NCBI GenBank assembly: GCA_003168265.1
Contig: PMSV01000011.1
Span: forward strand, 1-64,000
Origin: Chitinophagaceae bacterium
Lineage (GTDB): Bacteria > Bacteroidota > Bacteroidia > Chitinophagales > Chitinophagaceae
Length of the DNA stretch: 64,000 nt
Direction: 5' to 3'
Shown here: in pieces, positions 43,922 to 53,788 of the stretch
Numbering within the stretch: position 1 is the first letter of the stretch
How the letters are laid out: each line of letters starts with the position of its first letter
The notes under the pieces: generated by a model
Database searches by the model: none
What the model was told of the DNA's origin: nothing
The model's input: the letters and a program-made list of their open reading frames with translations, nothing else
Position numbers and translations under genes: made by a program

Positions 43922-45187
43922 ATGAGTCCAGGGCAAATCCCTTTAGCTGAAAGGCTCCGCCCGCAGTCGCTGGACAGCCTCGTTGGCCAACAACATCTTA
44001 CTGGCAAAGGCAGCATTCTCAGGACGGCGATCGAACATGGCCATGTTCCCTCCATGATCCTCTGGGGCCCTCCGGGGACGGGCAAGACGACGGTAGCCAA
44101 TATCATTGCACATAGCCTTCGGGTGGATTTTTATACCTTAAGCGCCATCTCTTCCGGAGTAAAAGAAGTGAGGGAGGTGATTGAGGAGGCAAAGGGCAAA
44201 CCCGGAGCCATTCTGTTCATCGATGAGATCCATCGCTTCAATAAAGGGCAGCAGGATGCATTATTGGGGGCTGTTGAAAAAGGGATCATTACCTTAATAG
44301 GTGCTACTACCGAAAACCCATCTTTCGAAGTCAATAGCGCCTTACTCAGCCGTTGCCAGGTATATGTGCTGAAACCGCTTAACGAATCGGAACTCCTTCA
44401 ATTATTGCATTCCGCCATTCAGTCGGATTCCGGGCTCAGCAGGAAAAAGATCGAATTGAAGGAAAGCGAAGCCCTTATCAATCTTTCAGGAGGGGATGCC
44501 AGAAAATTGCTGAACCTCCTGGAACTGGTCTGCAATGCTGCGGACGGAGATATTGTCATAACGGACGGACTTGTCATGGAACTTGCTCAAAAAAAAGTGG
44601 CCCTTTATGATAAAAAGGGAGAACAACACTATGATATCATATCCGCTTTCATTAAATCCATGAGAGGGAGCGATCCGAATGCTGCTGTCTACTGGATGAC
44701 CAGGATGATCGAAGGAGGAGAGGACGTTGAATTCATAGCAAGAAGGATGCTGATCCTGGCTAGTGAAGATATTGGCAATGCCAATCCCAATGCCCTGCTG
44801 CTCGCCAATGCCACTTTTGAAGCCGTGCGCAAGATCGGCTATCCCGAATCGGAACTCATTCTTTCGCAATGCGCGATTTACCTGGCTTCATCCCCCAAAA
44901 GCAATTCAGCGACACGTGCGTTGGGCGCTGCTCATGAAGCCATCCGCAAACATGGTGACCTCCAGGTGCCCTTACATATTCGTAATGCACCTACCCGGCT
45001 GATGAAAGACCTGGATTACGGGAAAGGTTACGAATATAGTCATGCGTATGATCAAAATTTCTCTCTTCAGGAATACCTTCCACGGGAAATCGCCGGTAAC
45101 GCTTTTTTTGAACCGGGAAAGAATCCAAGGGAAGATGAATTAAGAAAATTTCTCCGAAATCTGTGGAAAGAAAAGTACGGGTATTAG
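43922..45187 (+). CDS. rarA: Replication-associated recombination protein A (AAA+ ATPase)
   Basis: 421 residues. 'LAERLRPQSLDSLVGQQHL' opens the protein, then Walker A 'GPPGTGKTTVANII', Walker B 'ILFIDEIHRFNKGQQDALL' and sensor 'TLIGATTENPSFEVNSALLSRC'; the C-terminal tetramerisation domain includes 'DIISAFIKSMRGSDPNAAVYWMTRMIEGGED'. RarA/MgsA acts at stalled replication forks. The ATG start follows a near-consensus box TAAATTTC (43910-43917). elaA follows after 18 bp. Confidence 0.95.
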   Translation: MSPGQIPLAERLRPQSLDSLVGQQHLTGKGSILRTAIEHGHVPSMILWGPPGTGKTTVANIIAHSLRVDFYTLSAISSGVKEVREVIEEAKGKPGAILFIDEIHRFNKGQQDALLGAVEKGIITLIGATTENPSFEVNSALLSRCQVYVLKPLNESELLQLLHSAIQSDSGLSRKKIELKESEALINLSGGDARKLLNLLELVCNAADGDIVITDGLVMELAQKKVALYDKKGEQHYDIISAFIKSMRGSDPNAAVYWMTRMIEGGEDVEFIARRMLILASEDIGNANPNALLLANATFEAVRKIGYPESELILSQCAIYLASSPKSNSATRALGAAHEAIRKHGDLQVPLHIRNAPTRLMKDLDYGKGYEYSHAYDQNFSLQEYLPREIAGNAFFEPGKNPREDELRKFLRNLWKEKYGY

Positions 45188-45205
45188 AAGTTAAACGATC
45201 GGCAA

Positions 45206-45652
45206 ATGGAATGGATCTGTAAAAAATTCGACGACCTGACGGCATGGGAGCTTTACTTGAGCCTTCAGCTCAGAAATGAGGTATTCGTAGTGGAACAAAA
45301 CTGCGTTTTCCAGGACGCAGACAACAAAGACCCTTATTGTTACCATTTTATGTGCTTTGAAGAAAAAAAATTATTGGCCTACACAAGATTGGTTCCCGCA
45401 AAAGTCTGCTATGACGAAATTTCGATAGGTAGGGTCGTAACTTCCCCATCCGCCCGGCAACTGGGTTTGGGCAGGGAATTGATGCAACGCAGCATAATGC
45501 AGGCCTATAGCCTGTTTGGCAGAAATCAGGATATTAAGATCGGCGCGCAGCTTTACCTGAAAAAATTTTACGAGTCTTTTGATTTTTATCAGTTCGGGGA
45601 TATTTACCTGGAAGATGGAATTCCTCACATAGAGATGTTACGTAGAAAGTAA
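45206..45652 (+). CDS. elaA: ElaA-type GNAT acetyltransferase
   Basis: 148 residues matching the ElaA subfamily: 'LTAWELYLSLQLRNEVFVVEQNCVFQDADNKD', 'AYTRLVP' and the acetyl-CoA loop 'IGRVVTSPSARQLGLGRELMQRSI'. It transfers acetyl from acetyl-CoA to an unidentified acceptor. It starts 18 bp after rarA in the same direction, so it is probably co-transcribed. Confidence 0.9.
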   Translation: MEWICKKFDDLTAWELYLSLQLRNEVFVVEQNCVFQDADNKDPYCYHFMCFEEKKLLAYTRLVPAKVCYDEISIGRVVTSPSARQLGLGRELMQRSIMQAYSLFGRNQDIKIGAQLYLKKFYESFDFYQFGDIYLEDGIPHIEMLRRK

Positions 45653-45799
45653 TCGTAAATATACCTTTTCATGTTTTTTCCTTCAAATAGTTGAATAGCC
45701 ACACACAAAAAGATTTTTTTTAGCGTTTCTTGTAAGAAATCTGGTTTTTACTAATTTGTAACCGGAATCCAAACCGTCGGAAAACTAAATTCAATATTC

Positions 45800-46783
45800 A
45801 TGAAACAGTGTTTACGCACCTTTCTGGTGAAGCGCGTACTGGCCATATCGCTACCATTGCTTGTACTTCACCACTCTTCTTTTTCACAGTTATCGGCTGG
45901 CAATTATTTTGAAGGAGGTATCTCCGTTACTACCATGGGATACCTGGGTGACCTGGGCGGCAATTACGGAAAAGGCACCACCTTCATAAAGGACTATAAT
46001 ATTCCGCAAACTCACCCCTCAATTAGCCTCAATCTTACAGCACATCCGGCTGAATGGTTTGCCATTCGTCTCAATGTCACTACCGGAAGAGTTTCCGGAT
46101 ACGATTCAAAAACAACAGGGAAAGGCGGAGAAGAAGAAACCAGGAGGGAGAGAAATCTGGATTTCCGATCCAATATCAATGAAGCTTTTATTGGCGCAGA
46201 AATTTACCCCACAGTATTTTTTGAGAACGACCCGACCGACGTACAAGGCAGGCTGAGGCCCTATGGTTTGATCGGAGTGGGTATTTATCACTTCAATCCA
46301 CAGGGCACTTATTATGATTCGGCAAGCGGACAAACGAGCTGGGTCGATCTGAGGCCCTTGCATACCGAAGGGGAAGGTTTTCCGGAATATCCTGACCGTA
46401 AGGAATATGCATTAACGCAGATCAATATCCCGATGGGCATCGGAATCAAATATTATTTCAACGAGAACATCGATATCTCTTTTGAAATTATACACCGGAA
46501 AATATTTACCGATTATCTCGACGATGTAAGTACGACTTTTATCGACCCAAGTCTCTTTTATAAATATCTATCGCCTTCGTTGGCTCCGATTGCGGCGGAG
46601 ATGTCAAATAAGAGCCCCCTGCGCGATGTTCCGAACAGCGGATACAACCCGGGTGATAAAAGAGGCGATCCATCTCAAAATGATTCCTATTTTACAATGG
46701 GATTCAAATTGGGCATCCGCCTCGGCTCATCTCGTGATCAGGAATGGCGCAATTCAACCCGTTGCCCGATACTCAGGTTTTGA
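45800..46783 (+). CDS. Outer-membrane beta-barrel-like protein (DUF6089-like)
   Basis: 327 residues; signal peptide near 14-30 ('AISLPLLVLHHSSFSQ'). Mature start 'GNYFEGGISVTTMGYLGDLGGNYGKG' and 'GIGIKYYFNENIDISFEIIHRKIFTDYLDDVSTTFID' are the pattern of small Bacteroidota outer-membrane proteins often listed as DUF6089. It probably forms a barrel of 8-10 strands. The family call is tentative; the porin-like nature is better supported. A second small secreted protein follows 52 bp later. Confidence 0.65.
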   Translation: MKQCLRTFLVKRVLAISLPLLVLHHSSFSQLSAGNYFEGGISVTTMGYLGDLGGNYGKGTTFIKDYNIPQTHPSISLNLTAHPAEWFAIRLNVTTGRVSGYDSKTTGKGGEEETRRERNLDFRSNINEAFIGAEIYPTVFFENDPTDVQGRLRPYGLIGVGIYHFNPQGTYYDSASGQTSWVDLRPLHTEGEGFPEYPDRKEYALTQINIPMGIGIKYYFNENIDISFEIIHRKIFTDYLDDVSTTFIDPSLFYKYLSPSLAPIAAEMSNKSPLRDVPNSGYNPGDKRGDPSQNDSYFTMGFKLGIRLGSSRDQEWRNSTRCPILRF

Positions 46784-46835
46784 TAACCATTCATTATTCA
46801 CGAAAAAAGCTGATTGGCCTATTTAAACTTTACAG

Positions 46836-47240
46836 ATGAAGAGAATTGTACCCTTTAAAAGCAAAACCGTGCACAAAAACCGGAACCTTCCGGTCTTACT
46901 GATGCTGTTGATGCTTTTCTCCTCAACTGCAACCTTTTCTGCTCAGCTCTTTCCTGAAAATTCCGACTCGATTGTGATCAACAGAGTCTCGGCCAGCAGT
47001 AATATAGTGATCGCTCCTGAACCGGGCGAAGCGCCGCACAGGCTCCTTATCTCAGTGAATAATCAGAAGAAAAAAACCTGTCATTTCTATCTGTTCGACA
47101 TGGACGGAAATTTGAAGGCGCAGGTAGATATCCTCAACAATGAGAAAATTTCTTTCGTAAATATTGAAAAGGGAAGCTATTATTATGAAATTCTTTGTAA
47201 GGATGAGCGCATTGAAAATGGCCTGCTCACCGTACAGTAA
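46836..47240 (+). CDS. Small secreted protein resembling a stand-alone T9SS C-terminal sorting domain
   Basis: 134 residues. Signal peptide about 20-36 ('LLMLLMLFSSTATFSAQ'). The rest is a single beta domain: 'HFYLFDMDGNLKAQVDILNNEKISFVNIEKGSYYYEILCKDERIENGLLTVQ'-type sequence follows the layout of the type A sorting domain (D..G, then 'I...G.Y...I', then a final G.(L/K)..(V/Q)). Normally that domain sits at the end of a large exported protein; here there is little else. It could be a short T9SS substrate or an accessory. Family assignment is by pattern only. Confidence 0.55.
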   Translation: MKRIVPFKSKTVHKNRNLPVLLMLLMLFSSTATFSAQLFPENSDSIVINRVSASSNIVIAPEPGEAPHRLLISVNNQKKKTCHFYLFDMDGNLKAQVDILNNEKISFVNIEKGSYYYEILCKDERIENGLLTVQ

Positions 47241-47430
47241 ACTCTTTAAATCTGATTAACGATCAACCAGTAAGCTGCAGGGAAATTGGTAAAATCATAT
47301 ATCCGAAAACACGGTTTTGTAACCTGGTCCGTTCCCTATTATTAGTACCCAAAAATGATTTTATTGATCACTCCCTGCGCCTGCTTACTGTTCTTATGTG
47401 AATGACTTTCCCCTAAACCCAGATGCAATC

Positions 47431-47466
47431 AACAGCCGCGATGAATAATTGCGGCTGTTTGCTTTT
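47431..47466 (+). terminator. Rho-independent terminator
   Basis: AACAGCCGC, 11-base loop, GCGGCTGTT, then TTTGCTTTT. It lies 190 bp after the 46836-47240 stop, facing the convergent nucleotidase gene. The rest of that 235-base gap shows nothing I can name. Confidence 0.65.
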
Positions 47467-47475
47467 AGGCGATCC

Positions 47476-48006
47476 TTATTTCAAAAAAATGGATGCGGCA
47501 TGTTCCCAATCCCTGATGCGCTCAAATTCGGTCTCGTTAAGATTATGAGGTGCGGTAAAAAGATAGGACCGCCCCTTAAACAGTTTCAAATGCCGCGAAT
47601 GATCGTCGATCATATAATCACCCTCCATCATTTTCTTACTCCCGCAAAGCACCAATTGCTCCCAACTGATAAATGGAAAATGCTCCTGCATCCAGTCAAA
47701 TTTCTCCCTTAAGGAATTCGGGAATTCTGTCGCCGCAGATACGACGAAAATCTCATAGCGTCTGTTCATTTCTTCCAAAACCGCCCTGCTTCCTGCCATC
47801 ACTGGCAGATTCCTGAAGAAACCGGGTTCAAAGAGCTGTTGTCTTACGATAGGCTGGTGCATTTCCGGGAAGCCTTTTACCAGTGAACCTCCCTTTCGCA
47901 TATTTTCAAAATCTATTGCCCCATCGAAAGTTTTGCCATACCATCTGGTCATACCTCCCGTCGTATCGGCGATCACCTCGTCCATATCAATCAGGACTCT
48001 TAGCAT
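47476..48006 (-). CDS. 5'(3')-deoxyribonucleotidase-like HAD phosphatase
   Basis: 176 residues. HAD motif 1 'VLIDMDEVIADTTGG' (DxD), motif 2-like 'FVVSAATEFPNSL', a Lys region 'CGSKKMMEGDYMIDDHSRHLKLF' with the motif 4 acidic pair. This is the NT5C/5'-nucleotidase C family, which dephosphorylates nucleoside monophosphates. It lies 13 bp after uvrA on the same strand, so it is probably co-transcribed with that repair gene. Confidence 0.88.
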   Translation of the reverse strand: MLRVLIDMDEVIADTTGGMTRWYGKTFDGAIDFENMRKGGSLVKGFPEMHQPIVRQQLFEPGFFRNLPVMAGSRAVLEEMNRRYEIFVVSAATEFPNSLREKFDWMQEHFPFISWEQLVLCGSKKMMEGDYMIDDHSRHLKLFKGRSYLFTAPHNLNETEFERIRDWEHAASIFLK

Positions 48007-48019
48007 ATATCGGTCGCCC

Positions 48020-50890
48020 TCATGGCTTTAATTCAGGTTTTAAAAAACGAGCCGTATGGCTTTCCTTATTTCGGATCAATTCCTCGGGAGTGCCTTCAAA
48101 AAGAATCCTGCCGCCCTCATCTCCTCCCTCCGGGCCCAGGTCAATAATATGGTCGCCAACTTTAATGACATCCATATTGTGTTCAATAACCAGTACCGTA
48201 TTGCCCCTATCCACCAATTTATTCAAAACATCTAACAGATGACGGATATCTTCAAAATGAAGACCTGTAGTTGGCTCGTCCAGAATATAGAATGTACGTC
48301 CTGTATCTTTCTTGGATAGCTCGGTGCCCAGCTTAACTCTTTGCGCCTCCCCGCCGCTCAGGGTCACGGCTGATTGCCCTAGAGTGATATAACCCAGCCC
48401 CACTTCCTGAAGTACCTTGATCTTCCGGTACAGATAAGGAATATAGTTGAAGAATTCCACCGCCTCATCAACCGTCATATCCAATACATCGCTGATTGAT
48501 TTTCCTTTGTAGCGAATTTCTAAGGTTTCCCGGTTATACCTTTTACCATTGCATTTTTCACAGTGCACATAAACATCTGGCAGAAAATTCATTTCGATTA
48601 CACGCATGCCGCCGCCTTCACAGACATCGCAGCGGCCGCTTTTGACATTAAATGAAAAACGGCCTGCATTATAACCCCTTATCTTAGCCTCCGGAATCGA
48701 AGCGAAAAGAGTACGTATATCGGTAAAAAAACCGCAATAAGTAGCCGGGTTGCTTCTTGGAGTCCTTCCGATAGGCGACTGGTCAATTTCTATCACCTTA
48801 TCTATATTTTCCAATCCCTTTACGGATTTATAAGCCATTGGATTGGCCTTCGAACCATAAGCATATTTACCCAGTATGGGGTAGAGAGTTTCATTGATAA
48901 GTGTGGACTTTCCGCTGCCGCTGACGCCAGTCACCAGGATCAATTCACCGAGGGGAAATTTCAGGCTCAGGTCCTTCAGATTATTGCCGCTGGCGCCTTT
49001 TAATTCGATGAATTTTCCATTTCCCTTCCTCCTTATCTTCGGAACTTCGATTTTTCTGTGCCCGTTCAGATAGGAAGAGGTCAATGTATCGAGTTCCAAA
49101 AAACTCGACGGAACACCCTGCGCAACCACTCTTCCTCCATGAAAACCTGCCCTTGGGCCGATATCGATCAAATGATCGGCAGCAAGCATGATATCCTTAT
49201 CGTGTTCAACGACCAATACACTGTTACCGATATTTCGGAGGTTTTGAAGCGCTGTGATCAACCGGTGGTTGTCTCGCTGGTGCAGGCCGATGCTGGGTTC
49301 ATCCAGGATATAGGTGATGCCCTGCAATTGAGAGCCTATCTGCGTGGCCAATCTGATGCGCTGTGACTCTCCCCCGCTAAGGGTCCTGGAGGGCCGGTCC
49401 AGAGAAAGATAGGTCAGTCCGACATCTATCAGGAACTGCAAACGCTCGCGGATTTCTTTAAGAATATCCTTAGCAATAATATTCTGTTTGGCATTCAGTC
49501 TATTCTCGATTCCTTCAAACCAATCGACCAATTTGTCCAGGTTCATATTGCTCAGTTCGGCGATATTGAGCTTAGCCACCTTGAACCAAAGGCTCTCTTT
49601 TTTAAGTCTCCTTCCCTGGCAGATAGCACATTGTTTCAAGGCCATGTATTTCTCAACCCAAAGCCGAAGCCCTTCTGTACTATATGAAGACGAAAACCAT
49701 CTTTTCAACATGGGAATGACACCTTCATAGCTGCCAGTATAAGCTTCAGGGATCGTTTCGTCATTTACATCCACATCGAGGGTCCTGAGAGCATCGCCGT
49801 CCCCATATAGCAGCAGATTAATCTGCGTTTCTGAGAGCTCCTTCAATGGTTTATCCAGGCTGATCTTATGTTGTTTGGCGAAGCGGACCACCTGTTGGAA
49901 TACGCTTGCCTCTCTCTCCTCTCCCAAGGGAGCAATCCCGCCTTCTTTGACAGTTTTGGAAAGGTCGGGCATCAGGTCCTCCATTGAAATCGTATATACA
50001 TCCCCCAAACCTTTACAGGTAGGACATGCGCCATAAGGAGAATTAAAGGAAAAACTGTTGGGAGAAGGTTCTTCATAACTGATTCCCGTATCCTCACACA
50101 TCAGTTGCTTGGAATACTGAATCAATTTATTTTCTTCGGAGAGTAATATAAATAGCAGATCCTTTCCAAGTTGAAGAGATTTCTGCACACTCTGGCTCAG
50201 GCGCAGCTTCATATCTGGGCTGACAGCCATACGGTCCACTACGATTTCAATGTCGTGGATCTTGTAACGGTCCACTTGCATTTTTGCGGCCAGATCTTTG
50301 ATTTCCCCATCAACCCGGACCTTCAAATATCCTTTTTTTCGAATCTCTTCAAACAATTCCCGGTAATGGCCCTTTCGTCCCCTGACTACCGGGGCGAGCA
50401 GCGTAATCTTCTTGTTTTTAAACCTTTTGAATACATTCTCCACGATCTCTTCCTCGCTGAACTTGACCATGGGTTTTCCCGTGTTATAGGAATAGGCTTC
50501 CCCTATGCGGGCGTAAAGGAGACGCAGGAAATCATATACTTCCGTCACTGTCCCGACCGTACTTCTTGGATTTTTGTTAGTAGTTTTCTGCTCGATGGAA
50601 ATCACCGGGCTCAACCCGGTGATTTTATCAACATCCGGTCTTTCCATGTCTCCAATGAATTGGCGGGCGTAGGCCCCGAAACTTTCCATATAACGGCGCT
50701 GACCTTCAGAATAAATCGTATCAAAGGCCAGGGAAGACTTTCCGCTCCCGCTGATTCCGGTAATAACGACGAGTTTGTTCTTGGGGATCTTTATGTCGAT
50801 GTTCTTCAGGTTGTGGACCCGGGCGCCAAAAACCTCGATATAGTCTGGTCCTCCGGTCTCTATGCCTGCTGCTTTTTCCTGCTTATTCAT
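48020..50890 (-). CDS. uvrA: Excinuclease ABC subunit A
   Basis: 956 residues. Two ABC ATPase units: the first Walker A '[30 protein letters not shown]', with an insertion and Zn module '[13 protein letters not shown]', signature '[12 protein letters not shown]', and the second Walker A '[19 protein letters not shown]', Zn module '[34 protein letters not shown]', '[15 protein letters not shown]' and '[13 protein letters not shown]'. It is the damage-recognition dimer of nucleotide excision repair. The length is full. Promoter at 50932-50939; the nucleotidase gene follows. Confidence 0.97.
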   Translation of the reverse strand: MNKQEKAAGIETGGPDYIEVFGARVHNLKNIDIKIPKNKLVVITGISGSGKSSLAFDTIYSEGQRRYMESFGAYARQFIGDMERPDVDKITGLSPVISIEQKTTNKNPRSTVGTVTEVYDFLRLLYARIGEAYSYNTGKPMVKFSEEEIVENVFKRFKNKKITLLAPVVRGRKGHYRELFEEIRKKGYLKVRVDGEIKDLAAKMQVDRYKIHDIEIVVDRMAVSPDMKLRLSQSVQKSLQLGKDLLFILLSEENKLIQYSKQLMCEDTGISYEEPSPNSFSFNSPYGACPTCKGLGDVYTISMEDLMPDLSKTVKEGGIAPLGEEREASVFQQVVRFAKQHKISLDKPLKELSETQINLLLYGDGDALRTLDVDVNDETIPEAYTGSYEGVIPMLKRWFSSSYSTEGLRLWVEKYMALKQCAICQGRRLKKESLWFKVAKLNIAELSNMNLDKLVDWFEGIENRLNAKQNIIAKDILKEIRERLQFLIDVGLTYLSLDRPSRTLSGGESQRIRLATQIGSQLQGITYILDEPSIGLHQRDNHRLITALQNLRNIGNSVLVVEHDKDIMLAADHLIDIGPRAGFHGGRVVAQGVPSSFLELDTLTSSYLNGHRKIEVPKIRRKGNGKFIELKGASGNNLKDLSLKFPLGELILVTGVSGSGKSTLINETLYPILGKYAYGSKANPMAYKSVKGLENIDKVIEIDQSPIGRTPRSNPATYCGFFTDIRTLFASIPEAKIRGYNAGRFSFNVKSGRCDVCEGGGMRVIEMNFLPDVYVHCEKCNGKRYNRETLEIRYKGKSISDVLDMTVDEAVEFFNYIPYLYRKIKVLQEVGLGYITLGQSAVTLSGGEAQRVKLGTELSKKDTGRTFYILDEPTTGLHFEDIRHLLDVLNKLVDRGNTVLVIEHNMDVIKVGDHIIDLGPEGGDEGGRILFEGTPEELIRNKESHTARFLKPELKP

Positions 50891-50931
50891 TCTTTCTTTT
50901 AATTCTCTGGGATTCAGGTTCAGGAATAAAA

Positions 50932-50939
50932 CAAAACTA
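50932..50939 (-). promoter_or_regulatory. -7 element of the uvrA promoter
   Basis: On the minus strand TAGTTTTG, perfect TAnnTTTG, about 41 nt before the uvrA ATG. Confidence 0.55.
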
Positions 50940-50975
50940 ATATGCTTTGGTTGAATTTATCCGGTAATAGGAAAA

Positions 50976-51006
50976 TAAAAAGCCGGCATAAAATACCGGC
51001 TTTTTT
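50976..51006 (-). terminator. Terminator of the DUF4382 gene
   Basis: AAAAAGCCGG, loop CATAAAATA, CCGGCTTTTTT: an uninterrupted 10-bp stem with A and T tracts on both sides, so it works in either direction. It lies 20 bp past the stop of 51026-51913 and upstream of uvrA. Confidence 0.85.
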
Positions 51007-51025
51007 GAAAAATTATTTTGATATT

Positions 51026-51913
51026 TTACTGATGTAAGGTCACTGTCGGAACATTTGTCACAGCGGAAGAATCGACTGTAATATTGCTTAGGGTCGTGTC
51101 GCTGTACCCATTATGTCCCTGGAAATTCAGGGTATAGGTTGCTGCAGTTAAGCCGACGAATTTATAGTTGCCGTTCCAGTTCGGGATTGCATAGATTGTG
51201 TCGCTTCCGTTAATGGCTTCGATCAGTGGTGCTGCTGCCGGAGGAAATACAGAACCTTCAATAGCCGATAGCGTCACTCTGTTGTATGCGACTACATAAG
51301 GGCTGAGATAGAAAGTACCGCTCCAGTAGAATACAGATCTGTAAAGATTGAAATCCAGCCAGAGTTCGAAATCATTGTTGCTGATAGTGTTCACGTTTTC
51401 ACGGGAAACATTGATGTCAAAATAATTGTTGGGTCCGAAAATGACCAAAGGATAGCTGTCCGAGCTGTCCGTAAAGATCGTATTATCAGAACCCAGAGTG
51501 ATGCGCACGCGAATTACTTTACCCTGGGTATAAGTGCCTGTGCCCAGCAGGGTATCAGCACCATTTCTTAACTGAAGCAGATCATAGACTCCGGGATTGA
51601 TATTTAATGTGTCCCAAATCAATGATGGGTCATTGCGATCCCGTCCATGTCCCCAAAATCCAAAACCCCATTGATTCGGATCATCAGGTGCGTTTTGTGA
51701 ATTGGCCGTATCGACTAGCACGGTAACCTGTTTGATGTCTACAAGGACTTTGTAGAAACTCATTGGGCCGTCATTGATATAAACGGACATTTTTGACTGA
51801 CCAGGAGCCACCCCGGATGATGCGGAATTGTTCTTATTGCAGGAAATAGCGAATGCCATGAATGCCAGAGCTGCCGAATAGGCAATCCCTTTAATAATAG
51901 TCTTAGTTTTCAT
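51026..51913 (-). CDS. DUF4382-family lipoprotein
   Basis: 295 residues. Lipoprotein signal 'AYSAALAFMAFAISC' (lipid Cys25) and the opening 'KMSVYINDGPMSFYKVLVDIKQVTVLVD', the DUF4382 signature of a beta-sandwich with 'V..TD.P......V.V.I..V.V'. 'FPPAAAPLIEAINGSDTIYAIPNWNGNYKFVGLTAATYTLNFQ' near the end is a carboxypeptidase-regulatory-like beta domain. Probably periplasmic or surface lipoprotein; role unknown. Single-gene unit ended by the strong terminator at 50976-51006. Confidence 0.87.
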   Translation of the reverse strand: MKTKTIIKGIAYSAALAFMAFAISCNKNNSASSGVAPGQSKMSVYINDGPMSFYKVLVDIKQVTVLVDTANSQNAPDDPNQWGFGFWGHGRDRNDPSLIWDTLNINPGVYDLLQLRNGADTLLGTGTYTQGKVIRVRITLGSDNTIFTDSSDSYPLVIFGPNNYFDINVSRENVNTISNNDFELWLDFNLYRSVFYWSGTFYLSPYVVAYNRVTLSAIEGSVFPPAAAPLIEAINGSDTIYAIPNWNGNYKFVGLTAATYTLNFQGHNGYSDTTLSNITVDSSAVTNVPTVTLHQ

Positions 51914-52162
51914 TTTGCAAATTTTTAGGTAGAAGTATCATCATGAATTTTTCAAAAACCATTCCACGGTTAAGCTCGAATTGTTAATAAAATCTTAACG
52001 TATATCTTCCTGTTAATTAATACGTAATAGCGGTTGCTGGGGTTGTCCGGGGTGTTGTTTAGAAAGAAGATTCTCGGTGGTTTGACCTCTGGAATTCAAA
52101 AGGTTTAATAAAGAATGTTAAATCGAGTAAAAATACGTATGGGCGTTAAAAAAATGATTATC

Positions 52163-52177
52163 CTACTAAATTTGTAG
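52163..52177 (+). promoter_or_regulatory. CTACTAAATTTGTAG dyad, candidate operator/promoter box (copy 1)
   Basis: A 15-base near-palindrome with CTAC/GTAG arms that includes a perfect -7 element TAAATTTG. Its first 13 bases recur exactly at 53789-53801 before the Cys-rich leader ORF. Position and palindromy suggest a repressor site overlapping a promoter of the methionine/cysteine cluster. Confidence 0.5.
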
Positions 52178-52205
52178 ATTATTTTAAAAAAATCAACTCC
52201 GGATT

Positions 52206-52237
52206 TTGGAGATCTCAGAGAATGATCTTTACATTTG
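52206..52237 (+). promoter_or_regulatory. Promoter of the SAM-riboswitch transcript
   Basis: TTG at 52206-52208, 21 bp, then TACATTTG at 52230-52237 (perfect TAnnTTTG). Transcription would start about 10 bases before the riboswitch P1 stem. Confidence 0.65.
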
Positions 52238-52253
52238 CAACAGTTCTTTAAAT

Positions 52254-52390
52254 CTCTTATCAAGAAAGGCAGAGGGATATGGCCCGTTGAAGCCTTGGCA
52301 ACCCGATTAGTATTCAAAAAAATTGAAAACTATCAAAGGTGCCAACTCCATCCTGGTATCGAATAGGTATCGGTCCGGGAAAGATAAGTC
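52254..52390 (+). ncRNA. SAM-I (S-box) riboswitch
   Basis: The core 'AGAGGGATATGGCCCGTTGA' with 'AGCCTTGGCAACC', the later 'AAGGTGCCAACTCC' and a closing P1 helix CTTATC/GATAAG are the conserved elements of the S-box. The variable P3/P4 arm 'GGTATCGAATAGGTATCGGTCC' also fits. SAM binding would close the aptamer and permit the downstream terminator. It controls the gene at 52555. Confidence 0.93.
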
Positions 52391-52458
52391 AGATGACTAA
52401 ACGTTATTGTGATTCGTTATTTTTCTACTTCAGATTAATGATTCTTATATAACTTATT

Positions 52459-52491
52459 AAACTCTTCTGGCTTCCAGAAGAGTTTTTTTTT
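52459..52491 (+). terminator. Expression-platform terminator of the SAM riboswitch
   Basis: ACTCTTCTGG, loop CTT, CCAGAAGAGT plus at least eight T, about 70 bases after the aptamer and before the first gene. ATAAGT of the P1 3' strand (52384-52389) can pair with ACTTAT (52452-52457) just before it, but a full anti-terminator is not obvious. Confidence 0.85.
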
Positions 52492-52554
52492 GCCCCACGG
52501 GGTTCCCCTCCTTTCTTGAGATCTTTTTTTTAACGACAATTGAAAAAAAAATTT

Positions 52555-53739
52555 ATGCAAGGATCCACCAAACTTATTCACAGCATTCCGACAGATCCCC
52601 TGACCGGTGCCCTCTCTGTTCCTATTTATCAGACTTCGACCTTTGTCCAGGACTTCCCCGGTGTCAACAAAGGCTATGATTATGCCCGTACTAATAACCC
52701 TACCCGGGAGGTAGTGGAAGACCTCATCGCGGGCCTCGAAAACGGGTCAACCGGAATTGCCTTTGCAAGCGGCCTGGCTGCCATCGATGCAGTGTTGAAA
52801 CTCCTGCAGTCAGGAGACGAGATCATCGCCGTTGACGATATTTACGGAGGTGCCTATAGGCTATTTGAACAGGTTTACAGAAAATTCGGCGTCCGCATCA
52901 CCTATGTGGACAGCTCAGACCCTGGAGCCGTATTTCAGGCACTGACAGAAAAGACCAGGCTGATCTGGATAGAAACCCCTACCAATCCTACTCTAAAGAT
53001 TTCTGATATACAGGCGATTGCACACATTGCCAGGGCTCACGGATGCTTGCTTTGCGTGGATAATACTTTTGCTTCACCCGCCTTGCAAAGACCTATTTCG
53101 CTGGGAGCTGATATTGTAGTCCATTCAGCGACCAAATACCTGGGTGGACATAGCGATCTCATTGCCGGTCTCGTGGTTACAAGGGATAATGAATTGGGAG
53201 AGCGCATCAAATTCTATCAAAATGCCTGTGGAGCCATTCTTTCACCCTTCGATAGCTGGCTGTTGATTCGCGGGATCGAGACCCTGCATCTTCGCATCCG
53301 TCAGCATTGTACCGGTGGCCAGGCAGTGGCTGAATTCCTGCATGGCTGTCCTCAGATAAATAAGGTTTATTATCCGGGACTGCCCTCCCACCCCAACCAT
53401 GAAACCGCCCGGAAACAATCCAAAGGCTTTGGAGGGATCGTCTCTTTCTCTTTGCATCAGGACACGGAAGAAGCTGCCCAAAAACTAGTCAGCATCACCC
53501 GTTTATTCAAGCTGGCCGAAAGCCTGGGCGGAATCAAGAGCCTGATTTCGCATCCGGCCAGCATGACCCACAAAACCATTCCGGTTGAAAAGCGCCGTTC
53601 CTCAGGAGTTGCAGACAGTCTGATCCGCCTATCAATCGGACTTGAAGAACCAGAAGACCTGATCAGTGACCTGGATAGTGCATTAATGGATTTGACAAAA
53701 AACAATGCTTCCGTTAATAAATTTTCTTTCAATAATTAA
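52555..53739 (+). CDS. Cystathionine gamma-synthase/gamma-lyase family PLP enzyme
   Basis: The track starts at a TTG (52540); the ATG at 52555 gives 394 residues and a normal N-terminus ('MQGSTKLIHSIPTDPLTGALSVPIYQTSTF'-type). PLP fold signatures are 'YDYARTNNPTREVVEDLIAGLENG', 'VDNTFASPALQRP' and the Schiff-base Lys in 'VVHSATKYLGGHSD'. The family includes both transsulfuration enzymes, so it may make or split cystathionine; SAM-riboswitch control favours a role in methionine synthesis. It is followed 250 bp later by a second promoter and the sulfhydrylase gene. Confidence 0.9.
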   Translation: MQGSTKLIHSIPTDPLTGALSVPIYQTSTFVQDFPGVNKGYDYARTNNPTREVVEDLIAGLENGSTGIAFASGLAAIDAVLKLLQSGDEIIAVDDIYGGAYRLFEQVYRKFGVRITYVDSSDPGAVFQALTEKTRLIWIETPTNPTLKISDIQAIAHIARAHGCLLCVDNTFASPALQRPISLGADIVVHSATKYLGGHSDLIAGLVVTRDNELGERIKFYQNACGAILSPFDSWLLIRGIETLHLRIRQHCTGGQAVAEFLHGCPQINKVYYPGLPSHPNHETARKQSKGFGGIVSFSLHQDTEEAAQKLVSITRLFKLAESLGGIKSLISHPASMTHKTIPVEKRRSSGVADSLIRLSIGLEEPEDLISDLDSALMDLTKNNASVNKFSFNN

Positions 53740-53788
53740 CATATTATTCAAAAAAAAATCTGCTAAAATGGCGAAGTATTTAAAAAGT

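Noticed and set aside
52105-52317. 70-residue minus-strand ORF in the track
   Set aside because: It is antisense to the SAM riboswitch and its promoter; composition is that of a shadow ORF.
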